From Deferribacter abyssi (GTDB lineage: Bacteria > Chrysiogenota > Deferribacteres > Deferribacterales > Deferribacteraceae): a stretch of DNA of 64,000 nt. Location of the stretch: NCBI RefSeq assembly GCF_049472655.1, contig NZ_JAQNCS010000006.1, forward strand, positions 59,848 to 123,847, written 5' to 3'. Both the position numbers and the translations under genes were made by a program. Positions 16,811 to 24,943 of this stretch are shown here, one piece after another. Every line of letters begins with the position of its first letter. Position 1 is the first letter of the stretch. The notes beneath the pieces were generated by a model, which searched no databases, was not told the origin of the DNA, and saw only the letters and a list, made by a program, of their open reading frames with translations.

Positions 16811-19170
16811 TATTAATCATCGATGGACATTCAGTAAGTTACAGGATATATTATAAAACTCCCCCTTTGAGTAATTCAAAAGGGGAGCCTACTTCAGTTT
16901 TACACTCGTTTTTGAATCTGATTATTTCATTGAAAGAAAAACTTAATCCTGAAAAAATATATGTGGTATTTGATTCAAAAGGAGAGACTAAAAGACACAA
17001 AATACATAGCGAATATAAATCTCAAAGAGAAAAAACACCTGAAGATTTAATTGTTCAGATTGAGAGATTAAAAGAAATACTACCTTTGTTGGGCGTTCAC
17101 GTTGCTGTTAAAGAAGCAACTGAAGCTGATGATATTATTTATACATTAGTTAGAAAAAATAATAATAAAGTAATATATGTAATTACTAAGGATAAAGATT
17201 TATATCAGCTTGTAAATAGTAGAGTTAAAATATATGATTATCAAGATGAGAGTTTATTGGATAGAGACGGTGTTTTAAACAAAATAGGTGTTTATCCTGA
17301 GCAGATTAAAGATTTTTTAGCATTATGTGGTGACAAATCAGATAATATTCCAGGGGTGAAAGGGGTTGGAGAAAAAACTGCGGCAAAGCTTATTAGTGAA
17401 TTTGGCTCTTTAGAAAATCTTTATGAAAATCTAGATAAAATAAAGGGAAAACTAAAAGATAAATTATTGGCAGGTAAAGATGATGCTTTTTTTAGTAGAT
17501 CATTAATTGATCTTGAACAAATTGATACTATTGAACTTTATGATAGTAAACGGGATGATAATCTGCTTAAAAAATATTTAATTCAATTAGAATTGAAAAC
17601 TGTCTTTAAACGATTGTTTAGAGAAGATGTTGAGGAATCAGATTTAAAGAAAGAATATATTGATTTAGTAGCTTGGATTGATAATAAAATACATTTTTTT
17701 AAAAATGGGAAACTTATCAATGAATTCTCAAAGATAGAAAAGATTAAGTATTTTTATGACTTAAAAGGAATCATTAAAAAACATTCAATAGTACCTAAAA
17801 AGTTTTATGATTTAAAAATTGTGACCTGGATGAACAACCCTGATGCAGGTAGTATAAAAAAAAATAAAGGTGAAAGTGTAGAATCTTTTTTGAAAAGACT
17901 ATCTTTAATGGCTGAAGAAGAAGTTGATAAATTAAGAAGTCTTGAATTAGAAAAGCTTTATGAAGATATTGAATGTAATGTATTATTAGTTCTTGCTGAA
18001 ATGGAAAAAAATGGAATTAAAATAAATGCTGATAAAGTGTATAAAATACATGAGGAGTTAGAAAAAAAATTGCTTGTTATTGAAAAAGAAATTTTTTCAT
18101 ATTGTAAAGAAAAATTTAATTTAAATTCACCTAAACAACTATCAGTAATATTGTTTGAAAAATTGGGATTAAGGCCAGTTAAAAAGACAAAAACTGGGTT
18201 TTCAACATCCGAAGAGACGTTAAAAGAGCTTATTAACCAAAATCCAGAGCATGTTTTGCTAATTGAAAAAATTCTTGCATATAGAGAGTTAAACAAACTT
18301 AAAAGTACATATACTATTAATTTATTGAGTTATGCTGATAGTAGTGGAAGAATTCATTCAGAATTTAATCAAACAGGGACTACAACAGGAAGGATAAGCT
18401 CTATTAATCCTAACTTACAGAATATTCCTATAGGGACAGATTATGGAAAAAGGATAAGGGATTGCTTTGAGGCTGAAAGTGGATTTGTTTTTGTGAGTTT
18501 TGATTATTCTCAGATAGAACTAAGAATTTTGGCTCATTTGTCAAAAGATGAGAAGCTACTTGAGGCGTTTAATAAAAATCAAGATATTCATACTAAAACG
18601 GCAAAGGAAATATTTAATGTGGATACAGTGGATGACAAGTTAAGAAGGCTTGCTAAAGCGGTAAATTTTGGCATAGTATATGGATTAAGCTCTTATGGAT
18701 TATCAAGAGATACAGGAATTTCACAAAAGGAAGCGACTGATTTTATCGATAAATACTTTAAGTTGTATCCTAAGGTAAAGGATTATATTGAAAGTGTTAT
18801 TAGGTATGCCAGCGAGAAAGGATATACAGAAACAATCCTTCATAGAAAAAGGTTTATTAAAAATATTGATAGTAAAAATAAGATGATAAGACAACGTGCT
18901 GAAAGAGTAGCAATTAATGCTCCCATTCAAGGATCGGCAGCGGATATTATAAAACTTGCTATGATTAATATATATAAATATTTACAAAAAAATAATGTTA
19001 ATGCTAGAATGATATTGCAAATTCACGATGAGCTTGTATTTGAAGTTAAAGAAGAAATAGTTGATATGTTTATAAAGGATGTTAGAGAACTGATGGAGAA
19101 TGTTGTTAAGCTTGATGTTCCCCTGTTAGTGAATTATGGGGTAGGAAAAACTTGGGGAGATTTGAAGTAG
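16807..19170 (+). CDS. polA: DNA polymerase I, without an intact proofreading domain
   Basis: PolA fills gaps and removes RNA primers during replication and repair. Residues 1-260 form the 5'-3' exonuclease (DGHSVSYR, EATEADDIIYT, CGDKSDNIPGVKGVGEKTA). Residues from about 390 form the polymerase, with motif A DYSQIELRILAHL near 565, motif B RLAKAVNFGIVYGLS, and motif C QIHDELVFEVK near 739. The segment between (about 275-370) is short and lacks the D-x-E and later acidic motifs of the 3'-5' exonuclease, and total length (787) is below the 900 or so of proofreading enzymes, so editing activity is probably lost, as in several other thermophile and Gram-positive PolA proteins. Start ATG overlaps the ilvE stop (ATGA). 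Confidence 0.95.
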   Translation: MILIIDGHSVSYRIYYKTPPLSNSKGEPTSVLHSFLNLIISLKEKLNPEKIYVVFDSKGETKRHKIHSEYKSQREKTPEDLIVQIERLKEILPLLGVHVAVKEATEADDIIYTLVRKNNNKVIYVITKDKDLYQLVNSRVKIYDYQDESLLDRDGVLNKIGVYPEQIKDFLALCGDKSDNIPGVKGVGEKTAAKLISEFGSLENLYENLDKIKGKLKDKLLAGKDDAFFSRSLIDLEQIDTIELYDSKRDDNLLKKYLIQLELKTVFKRLFREDVEESDLKKEYIDLVAWIDNKIHFFKNGKLINEFSKIEKIKYFYDLKGIIKKHSIVPKKFYDLKIVTWMNNPDAGSIKKNKGESVESFLKRLSLMAEEEVDKLRSLELEKLYEDIECNVLLVLAEMEKNGIKINADKVYKIHEELEKKLLVIEKEIFSYCKEKFNLNSPKQLSVILFEKLGLRPVKKTKTGFSTSEETLKELINQNPEHVLLIEKILAYRELNKLKSTYTINLLSYADSSGRIHSEFNQTGTTTGRISSINPNLQNIPIGTDYGKRIRDCFEAESGFVFVSFDYSQIELRILAHLSKDEKLLEAFNKNQDIHTKTAKEIFNVDTVDDKLRRLAKAVNFGIVYGLSSYGLSRDTGISQKEATDFIDKYFKLYPKVKDYIESVIRYASEKGYTETILHRKRFIKNIDSKNKMIRQRAERVAINAPIQGSAADIIKLAMINIYKYLQKNNVNARMILQIHDELVFEVKEEIVDMFIKDVRELMENVVKLDVPLLVNYGVGKTWGDLK

Positions 19171-20243
19171 TGGGGAAAAAACTTAATGAAATTTTAAAAG
19201 AAAATCATGAATTAAAGAAGGAGCTCGAGGGGATTATAGAACTGATAAAAGAAAATGAAATAAAGCAGAAGGGGTTTAAGATTGTAGAGTATGCTTTTTT
19301 GCTATGCGAATCAGTAGCTGAAATAGCAAATAAGCCCTTAAAGTATTTGGAAGAAATTTTTGAAATTGATAAAGCATCTCTTTTTATTGATAGAGAAGCT
19401 TTCTCGTTTGAGAGAGAAAGTGACATAATAGATGATAGGGTTTACTTTGTAGAAAGTAAGGTTTTTAGATATTTCTTTTTAGAGAAAAAAGTTTATGCGG
19501 GAGTAGGAAGGGTTAATTTTATTAGTGAGTATGATATTTATAATAACATGAGTTCTTATCTAATATCGCCAATAATAGAGAATGGTAAAATTATCGGTTC
19601 GCTAAATTTATATTCAGCTAATCCTAAAAGATTCATAGAAAAACGAAGTACAGATTTTATAAAAGATTTATCATTTAAGATAGCGATATCTCTAAGAAAG
19701 TTGTTTGATGCAGAGAGACTAACAAAACAAATGTTTGTAGATTTTTTAACAGGTGGTTACAATAAACTGGCTCTTTATGATTTTCTTGAGCGATTTGTAA
19801 ATATGTTTGACAGATATGGTAAAAGTTTCTCCTTGGGAATTTTTGATATAGATAATTTTAAAGAGATAAATGATACTAAAGGTCACCTTGCTGGTGATGA
19901 GTTTTTAAAAAAATTTTCTAATACAATGCGAGAAACATTTAGAAAGGCTGATATCGTAGGAAGGTTTGGTGGAGATGAATTCTATTTAATATTACCAGAA
20001 GCTGATATCTCGATGATGCTAGGTGTTGCAAAAAAGATAAAAGATATTATTGTAAGATTACGTTTAGAGCTGAATTTACCTGAAATTTTAGATATTTCAG
20101 GTGGTATGGTATTGGTGCCATCTAAAGAAATAAGTGATATTGAGCCAGAACATATAATAAAAATAGCTGATGAAAAACTTTATGCAGGTAAAAAATTGGG
20201 AAAAGGGAAAATTATAGGAGTTAATAATGATATTTTATCCTGA
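19170..20243 (+). CDS. Diguanylate cyclase (GGDEF domain) with N-terminal GAF/DUF484-like region
   Basis: The last 170 or so residues form a GGDEF domain expected to make cyclic di-GMP from two GTP. The active-site motif is intact (GRFGGDEF), and an RKAD (RxxD) inhibitory I-site lies five residues before it, so product inhibition is likely. The N-terminal half has a short coiled segment, then a fold resembling GAF or DUF484 sensory domains with SPIIENGKIIGSLNLYS. No membrane segment is visible, so it should be cytoplasmic. GTG 19170 overlaps the polA stop (TAGTG) and follows GGGGAG; an in-frame TTG at 19152 is the alternative. Its end overlaps hisD by 17 bases. Confidence 0.88.
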   Translation: MGKKLNEILKENHELKKELEGIIELIKENEIKQKGFKIVEYAFLLCESVAEIANKPLKYLEEIFEIDKASLFIDREAFSFERESDIIDDRVYFVESKVFRYFFLEKKVYAGVGRVNFISEYDIYNNMSSYLISPIIENGKIIGSLNLYSANPKRFIEKRSTDFIKDLSFKIAISLRKLFDAERLTKQMFVDFLTGGYNKLALYDFLERFVNMFDRYGKSFSLGIFDIDNFKEINDTKGHLAGDEFLKKFSNTMRETFRKADIVGRFGGDEFYLILPEADISMMLGVAKKIKDIIVRLRLELNLPEILDISGGMVLVPSKEISDIEPEHIIKIADEKLYAGKKLGKGKIIGVNNDILS

Positions 20244-21513
20244 TTCTGAGAAAGTTAAAAAAATATTAAATAGAGGAGAACTTTTTGAGGATAAATATCT
20301 TAGCGATGTCATTGATATTATCCAAAAAGTGAAAAAAGAAGGAGATAACGCATTAATAGAGTTAACTAAAAAATTTGATAATTATAATCTTGAAAAGAAA
20401 TATTATTTTGAAAGAAGTGAGTTAAAAACATTTTATGATAAAATACCCGAGAATTTGAAGGTGGCATTTAATCGAGCAAAAGATAATATTGAGTTTTTTC
20501 ATTATGCTCAAATGGAAAAGACCTTTTTATTAGAAAGAGATGAGGCAATTTTAGGACAGAAAATTACTCCACTGGAAAAGGTGGGAATATACGTGCCAGG
20601 AGGTAAAGCAAGTTATCCTTCCACTGTTCTAATGAATGCTGTACCTGCAAAGGTTGCTGGGGTAGATAAGATTTTAATGATGAGTCCAACTAGTGGGGGA
20701 GAGATCAATGAGCTTGTTTTAGGTGTAGCTTACCTTGCTGGGGTGGATAAAGTGTATTTAGTTGGAGGAGCTCAAGCGATTGCTGCATTAGCTTATGGAA
20801 CAGAAACTGTAGAAAAAGTGGATAAAATAGTGGGACCTGGCAACATTTATGTGGCTTTGGCAAAGAAGATTGTTTTTGGTACTGTGGATATAGATATGGT
20901 TGCTGGTCCTAGTGAAATACTTATTCTTGCTGATGATACTGCTAATCCAGCATTTATTGCGGCTGATATGCTTTCGCAAGCCGAGCATGATGAGCTTGCT
21001 AGTGCAATAACAATAACAGATAATGAAGATCTGGCAAAGGCAATAGAAAAGGAATTATTTGCTCAGCTTTCACAATTAGAACGGAGAAATGTAGCTGAGA
21101 AATCTTTAAGAGAGTTTGGCGGGATTTTACTTGTTAAAAATCTTGAAGAAGGTGTAAATTTTGTAAATAATATTGCTCCAGAGCATTTTGAATTATGTGT
21201 CAGAAACCCTTTTGAATATCTTTATAAGATTAAGAATGCTGGTGCTATATTTTTGGGACATTATACTCCAGAAGCTGTGGGGGATTATTTTGCTGGGCCA
21301 AACCATACGCTTCCCACAGGAGGTAGTGCAAGATTTTTTTCGCCACTTGGCACTTATGATTTTATTAAAAGAAGCAGTATCATACAATGTTCTTTAAATT
21401 ATCTAAAAAAGTTTGGAAATAATATTATGGACATGGCAGATAGTGAAGGTCTTACTGCTCATAGAAATACAATTAAATACAGGATGTTGGATGGATTTAA
21501 AGAAGATATTTGA
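20227..21513 (+). CDS. hisD: Histidinol dehydrogenase
   Basis: HisD catalyses the last two steps of histidine synthesis, oxidising L-histidinol to L-histidine with NAD+. The 428-residue product shows the family signature VDKIVGPGNIYVALAKK, DMVAGPSEILILAD, the SQAEHDELA zinc/catalytic region, NNIAPEHFELCV and GPNHTLPTGGSARFFSPL. Length is normal. It starts inside the GGDEF gene and its 3' end overlaps the histidine kinase by 23 bases, so it sits physically locked between two signalling genes and apart from other his genes; hisG is about 10 kb away. Confidence 0.96.
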   Translation: MIFYPDSEKVKKILNRGELFEDKYLSDVIDIIQKVKKEGDNALIELTKKFDNYNLEKKYYFERSELKTFYDKIPENLKVAFNRAKDNIEFFHYAQMEKTFLLERDEAILGQKITPLEKVGIYVPGGKASYPSTVLMNAVPAKVAGVDKILMMSPTSGGEINELVLGVAYLAGVDKVYLVGGAQAIAALAYGTETVEKVDKIVGPGNIYVALAKKIVFGTVDIDMVAGPSEILILADDTANPAFIAADMLSQAEHDELASAITITDNEDLAKAIEKELFAQLSQLERRNVAEKSLREFGGILLVKNLEEGVNFVNNIAPEHFELCVRNPFEYLYKIKNAGAIFLGHYTPEAVGDYFAGPNHTLPTGGSARFFSPLGTYDFIKRSSIIQCSLNYLKKFGNNIMDMADSEGLTAHRNTIKYRMLDGFKEDI

Positions 21514-22843
21514 AAGATATAATTATCCAATATTAATTACGAATGATAATCTTGAAGCTATATTTTTAAATAGTAAGTTTCGTAGTTTAAATGGTTATGA
21601 TATAATTATTGATAAGATAAGGGATTATTATAATGAGAACATAGAAAATGAATTTTTTATTATTGATATTAAAGAATTAAAGAAAGTTTATAGAGTGGTT
21701 GTATCAAGGATTAATGATAATATTGTTTTTACCTTAGAGGATAAAACTAATATTGAAAGTTTTTTGAATAAGTATTTTACATTAAACTCAATAATTAATC
21801 AGGCTCCTTTTGGAATAATTATTACGGATATAAGAGGGAACATTGTATTTGTTAATTATGGTTTTGAGAAACTTAGTGGTTATTCTTTTGATGAGGTTTA
21901 TGGAAAAAATCCAAGGATTTGGAAGACAGATTATCAAAATAAAACTTTTTACGAAAATTTATGGGATACTATACTATCAGGTAAAGAATGGAAAGGGGAA
22001 TTTATAAACAGAAGAAAAAATGGTGAGCTTTATGTAGATGAGAGTATAATTTTTCCTTTTTTTGATGAAGAGGGGAAAATAGTAGAGTTTTGTGCTATTA
22101 AGCAAGATATAACAGAACTTAAAAGATTAGAAAGAAATTTGGTCCAAAATGAAAAGCTTGTGGCTATGGGAAGATTTGTTCATAATATTGCTCATGATAT
22201 GAAAAATATACTAACAGGTATATATTCGCTCACAGATTATCTAAGAACAAAGGGGGATGAAAATAATCCTGATAGTAAAATCATTAAACAGATTCATAAA
22301 TATGTAGAAGTTTTAAAAAACTTTACATCTTCATTAAAAAATTTAGGAAAAGACGATTTTTATGGAGTTACAGAAGTTGATTTATGTTCTTTTATTAAAG
22401 AGGTTACTTCATTTTACAGCAGGCTAGTAGGTAAGAATATAAAATTTACTGTTAAGTTTAACAAATGCTGTGATATTTATATAAATCAAAATCATTTAGA
22501 ACAAATTTTATTGAATTTAATAATAAATGCAAAAGATGCAATAACTGATAAATTTGGGACAAAAAGTGGTGGTGAGATTGTTGTTGGAACAGATATTATT
22601 GATGATAATGTTGTGATTTTTGTTTCGGATAATGGTAAAGGCATTCCTGCTGAGGTCCTAGAAAAAATATTTTCTTTGAGTTTTACTACTAAGATTGATG
22701 GTACAGGGGTAGGGTTGACAATTGTTAAGAATATTGTTGAAAATTATGAGGGGAAAATCGAAGTAGAATCAGAAGAAGGTAAAGGGACAACATTTAAAAT
22801 TATTTTACCTTTATCAAGTTGCAAAAGAGAGATTGTTTTTTAG
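21491..22843 (+). CDS. PAS-domain sensor histidine kinase
   Basis: The product (450 residues) is a soluble-looking histidine kinase with no clear transmembrane helix. An N-terminal region of about 100 residues may be a divergent PAS domain; it is followed by a clear PAS/PAC unit (FGIIITDIRGNIVFVNYGFE to CAIKQDITELKRLERN). The phosphoacceptor region has H in HNIAHDMKNILTGI, and the ATPase has N-box NLIINAKDAI, G1 VSDNGKGIPAEV and G2 GTGVGLTIVKNIVE. No receiver domain or partner regulator lies next to it. ATG 21491, preceded by AGGA and overlapping hisD, is chosen because residues coded upstream (from 21413) lie in hisD and look non-natural. It ends nose to nose with the alcohol dehydrogenase, stops overlapping. 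Confidence 0.88.
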   Translation: MDLKKIFERYNYPILITNDNLEAIFLNSKFRSLNGYDIIIDKIRDYYNENIENEFFIIDIKELKKVYRVVVSRINDNIVFTLEDKTNIESFLNKYFTLNSIINQAPFGIIITDIRGNIVFVNYGFEKLSGYSFDEVYGKNPRIWKTDYQNKTFYENLWDTILSGKEWKGEFINRRKNGELYVDESIIFPFFDEEGKIVEFCAIKQDITELKRLERNLVQNEKLVAMGRFVHNIAHDMKNILTGIYSLTDYLRTKGDENNPDSKIIKQIHKYVEVLKNFTSSLKNLGKDDFYGVTEVDLCSFIKEVTSFYSRLVGKNIKFTVKFNKCCDIYINQNHLEQILLNLIINAKDAITDKFGTKSGGEIVVGTDIIDDNVVIFVSDNGKGIPAEVLEKIFSLSFTTKIDGTGVGLTIVKNIVENYEGKIEVESEEGKGTTFKIILPLSSCKREIVF

Positions 22844-23874
22844 TTGTTTTCGTTTATTTTTATTACTTTTGCACCTTTTATTTTTTTACTTTTTAATTCT
22901 TTTAGTGCTAAATTGGCTTCTTTTAAGGTATAAGTTTGATAAATTGGTTTAATGTTTGCTTTTGAAGCAATTTCAACAAACTCTTTAATATCGGAGATAG
23001 TTACATTGGCTACAGATTTGAGTTCTTTTTCAAACCATAAATCCCTTTCGTAGGTAAGGTTTAAAAGATAGTTTTTATCAATATTTTCTTTTCTTATTGC
23101 GTTTATTACAAGTCTTCCTGCTGGGGTAAGGTTTTTCAAAGCTTCAACAATTGGTTTCCAAACTGGAGTTGTGTCTATTATTGCGTGGAGTAATTTTGGA
23201 GAATTGTCTGTTATATCACCACTCCATATGGCACCAAGATCTAATGCAAATTGACGTTCTTTTGGGTTTCTTGCAAAAACAAAAATTTTTGTATCAGGAT
23301 ATAGGTGTTTGACTAGTTTCAAGACAAGATGCGCTGAAGCTCCAAATCCAGTTAAACCAAGATTCATCCCATTCTCAATATTTGCAAGTTTTAACGAACG
23401 ATATCCTATAGCACCGGCACATAATAGAGGTGCTGCTTCTTCATCGCTGAAATTATTTGGTAATTTTACTGCATAATTTTCGTTTATTTTCATGTATTCT
23501 GCGTAGCCACCATTAGCATCTCTTCCTGTTGCTTTGAAGTCTTTACAAAGGTTTTCAAGCCCTTTTTGACAAAATTCACAATTGCCACAGGCTGAAAAAA
23601 TCCAACCCACGCCTACCCTATCTCCAATTTTGAAAAGAGTTACGTTTTTACCTTTTTTTACAACTTTTCCGACTACTTGGTGCCCTGGTATCATTGGGAG
23701 TGAAGAAGGTGGCGTTCTCCCTTCTATTTCATCAAGTTCGGTATGACATACTCCACAAGTGTTCACTTTTATCAAAATTTCATCATCATTTATATTAGGT
23801 ATAGGGATATCAACTAAAGATAGTGGGGTTTCGTTAAAAATATTACAGATTTTATTGATTACCATCGCTTTCAT
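22840..23874 (-). CDS. Zinc-dependent alcohol dehydrogenase
   Basis: A 344-residue medium-chain dehydrogenase/reductase. Catalytic zinc ligands are in CGVCHTELDE and PMIPGHQVVG (GHQ in place of the common GHE, as in AdhA-like relatives); structural zinc cysteines are in CGNCEFCQKGLENLC; the cofactor fold has LTGFGASAHLVLKL. Substrate is probably an alcohol or aldehyde, with NAD(P)H as cofactor; the exact one cannot be told. AAGGAGG (complement near 23880-23886) precedes the start. Monocistronic in appearance: convergent with the histidine kinase, with overlapping stop codons and no hairpin between, and a 9-base inverted repeat 27 bases upstream of its start. Confidence 0.9.
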   Translation of the reverse strand: MKAMVINKICNIFNETPLSLVDIPIPNINDDEILIKVNTCGVCHTELDEIEGRTPPSSLPMIPGHQVVGKVVKKGKNVTLFKIGDRVGVGWIFSACGNCEFCQKGLENLCKDFKATGRDANGGYAEYMKINENYAVKLPNNFSDEEAAPLLCAGAIGYRSLKLANIENGMNLGLTGFGASAHLVLKLVKHLYPDTKIFVFARNPKERQFALDLGAIWSGDITDNSPKLLHAIIDTTPVWKPIVEALKNLTPAGRLVINAIRKENIDKNYLLNLTYERDLWFEKELKSVANVTISDIKEFVEIASKANIKPIYQTYTLKEANLALKELKSKKIKGAKVIKINENN

Positions 23875-23900
23875 TTCTGTCCTCCTTATTAATTCCTTGA

Positions 23901-23923
23901 TTAGATTTTATTTAAAAATCTAA
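23901..23923. repeat. Perfect 9-base inverted repeat upstream of the alcohol dehydrogenase
   Basis: TTAGATTTT and AAAATCTAA stand five bases apart, 27 bases upstream of the dehydrogenase start on the minus strand. AGTATA at 23938-23943 reads TATACT on the minus strand and could be the -10 box of its promoter, which would put the repeat at the start of the transcript as an operator or leader hairpin. Being all-AT at the centre, it may also have arisen by chance; no regulator is identified. Confidence 0.4.
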
Positions 23924-24112
23924 TTTAATAATTTTTAAGTATAATTTCTATCAAAAATTTTAATTTGTAAAACACTCAATGATGTATTTCCGTAAACAAC
24001 CTAATATATTGATAATTAATATAACTCAAAACAGTCTCAGAAAAATGGGGTAACTCCAGTAGTCAAGCTAGGTTTTGCAAAAAAAAAAAAGGTGATTCCT
24101 GTAGCTCTTGTA

Positions 24113-24140
24113 TTGATTTTTATAGAAAAGAATGTAAATT
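24113..24140 (+). promoter_or_regulatory. Possible sigma-70-type promoter for selC
   Basis: TTGATT at 24113-24118 and TAAATT at 24135-24140 are 16 bases apart and would start transcription about 5 bases before the mature tRNA end at 24153, a plausible arrangement for a tRNA gene. Both boxes differ from consensus and the region is AT-rich, so this is tentative. Confidence 0.35.
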
Positions 24141-24152
24141 ACACTTTGTGCT

Positions 24153-24249
24153 GGGAGTGGTTGGAGTGCTGGTGCCTCCCGGGGCCTTCAAAGCCCGCTG
24201 TTTCGCCCCTGTGGCGAAAGGAAGGTTCGATTCCTTCCCACTCCCGCCA
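24153..24249 (+). tRNA. selC: tRNA-Sec (UCA), selenocysteine tRNA
   Basis: A 97-base tRNA with the hallmarks of bacterial tRNA-Sec. The acceptor stem has 8 pairs (GGGAGTGG with CCACTCCC), then discriminator G and an encoded CCA. The anticodon loop CTTCAAA at 24186-24192 gives UCA, reading UGA. The variable arm is long, with a 7-pair stem TTTCGCC/GGCGAAA (24201-24219), and the T arm is GAAGG-TTCGATT-CCTTC. The D arm pairs GGAG with CTCC. The anticodon stem has four clear pairs, with G-G opposed at its outer end unless G24181 is bulged so that C24180 pairs. It implies that the organism makes selenoproteins; selA, selB and selD are not in this window. It stands alone between two minus-strand genes. 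Confidence 0.96.
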
Positions 24250-24402
24250 TTGTATTAAGTACTTTTATTCCTTATTTTTTTATAGTGAAATTAAAAGATT
24301 TTGATAATTAGATGAAATTAAATTTAATATGGCTTTGCATGAACGCTATTAGATAATGTTTTTTATCATCTTTAAACCTATTGTTTATTATATTATTATT
24401 TT

Positions 24403-24418
24403 ACATTTGTTCAAATGT
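24403..24418. repeat. 16-base palindrome ACATTTGTTCAAATGT
   Basis: ACATTTG-TT-CAAATGT-type symmetry (7 bases each side of a 2-base centre) lies in the gap between selC and the end of the minus-strand permease gene. It could be a transcription-factor site or a weak hairpin; there is no T tract in the minus direction, so it is a poor terminator for the permease gene. The rest of 24250-24445 shows no gene. Confidence 0.35.
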
Positions 24419-24445
24419 GATTAGATTCTTTTAGGTGAAAAATTT

Positions 24446-24943
24446 CTAAATTTTTAATATTTTGGCAATGATGCTTGCTATAACACCTGCTAGTATTGGG
24501 AAGAAAAAAGTACTAGATAATCTTAATAGGGTAAATTTTAACCCTAATATACCTATCTCGAGAGGGATTCTTGCAATTCCCCAAATAGACCAAGCAGTTA
24601 CAAAGGATACCATTGTACCTATTCCTGCACCACTTTTCAATAAGGCAATAGCTAAAGGGAAACTTACGTAAGGTCCGCCTGGAGTCAGTGCACCTGCAAT
24701 TGCTCCTAAAAAAATCCCTTTTAAACCAGCTTCTTTACCAATAAATTTTAAAATCAGTTCTTTTGGCATCAATATTTGAATGAATCCTGCAACTATTATT
24801 GCGAAAAATAAGATAGGTAAAATGTTTATAAAAAGATTGTAAGATGTTTTTAACCCATTGATATAGCTATTATCCCCTTTATTGTAAGCAATTATAAAAA
24901 GGGCTACAGCTAAGATTGCCATGATCAATGTTGGTATGAACAT
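24446..24943 (-). CDS. Half-size permease of the ArsP/DUF318-like family
   Basis: The product (165 residues from this start) is an integral membrane protein with about four to five helices. The core LPILFFAIIVAGFIQ, MPKELILKFIGKEAGLKGIFLGAIAGALTPGGPYVSFPLA is typical of the predicted permease family that includes ArsP and YraQ, and corresponds to one half of the full-length, two-repeat proteins. Family members export organoarsenicals or have unknown substrates; half-size forms may work as dimers. The start is uncertain: ATG at 24943 gives the family-like MFIPTLIMAILAV and has AAGG ten bases upstream. In-frame ATGs at 24967, 24982 and 25102 would add a Lys-rich and hydrophobic extension. Confidence 0.72.
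   Translation of the reverse strand: MFIPTLIMAILAVALFIIAYNKGDNSYINGLKTSYNLFINILPILFFAIIVAGFIQILMPKELILKFIGKEAGLKGIFLGAIAGALTPGGPYVSFPLAIALLKSGAGIGTMVSFVTAWSIWGIARIPLEIGILGLKFTLLRLSSTFFFPILAGVIASIIAKILKI

Noticed and set aside
21173..21397. 74-codon + strand frame inside hisD
   Set aside because: Wrong frame of hisD; the hisD frame carries all family motifs through this stretch.
21413..21490. N-terminal extension of the histidine kinase
   Set aside because: The residues are read from hisD sequence out of frame and are Trp/Leu-rich without pattern; ATG 21491 with AGGA upstream is a better start.
22820..22870. Terminator between the histidine kinase and alcohol dehydrogenase genes
   Set aside because: The stop codons overlap and only T-rich sequence without a stable stem is seen, so I do not call a hairpin terminator there.
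24092..24304. 70-codon open frame across the selC region
   Set aside because: It covers the whole tRNA-Sec gene, including its GC-rich stems; the translated sequence has no family resemblance and the tRNA explains the conserved bases.
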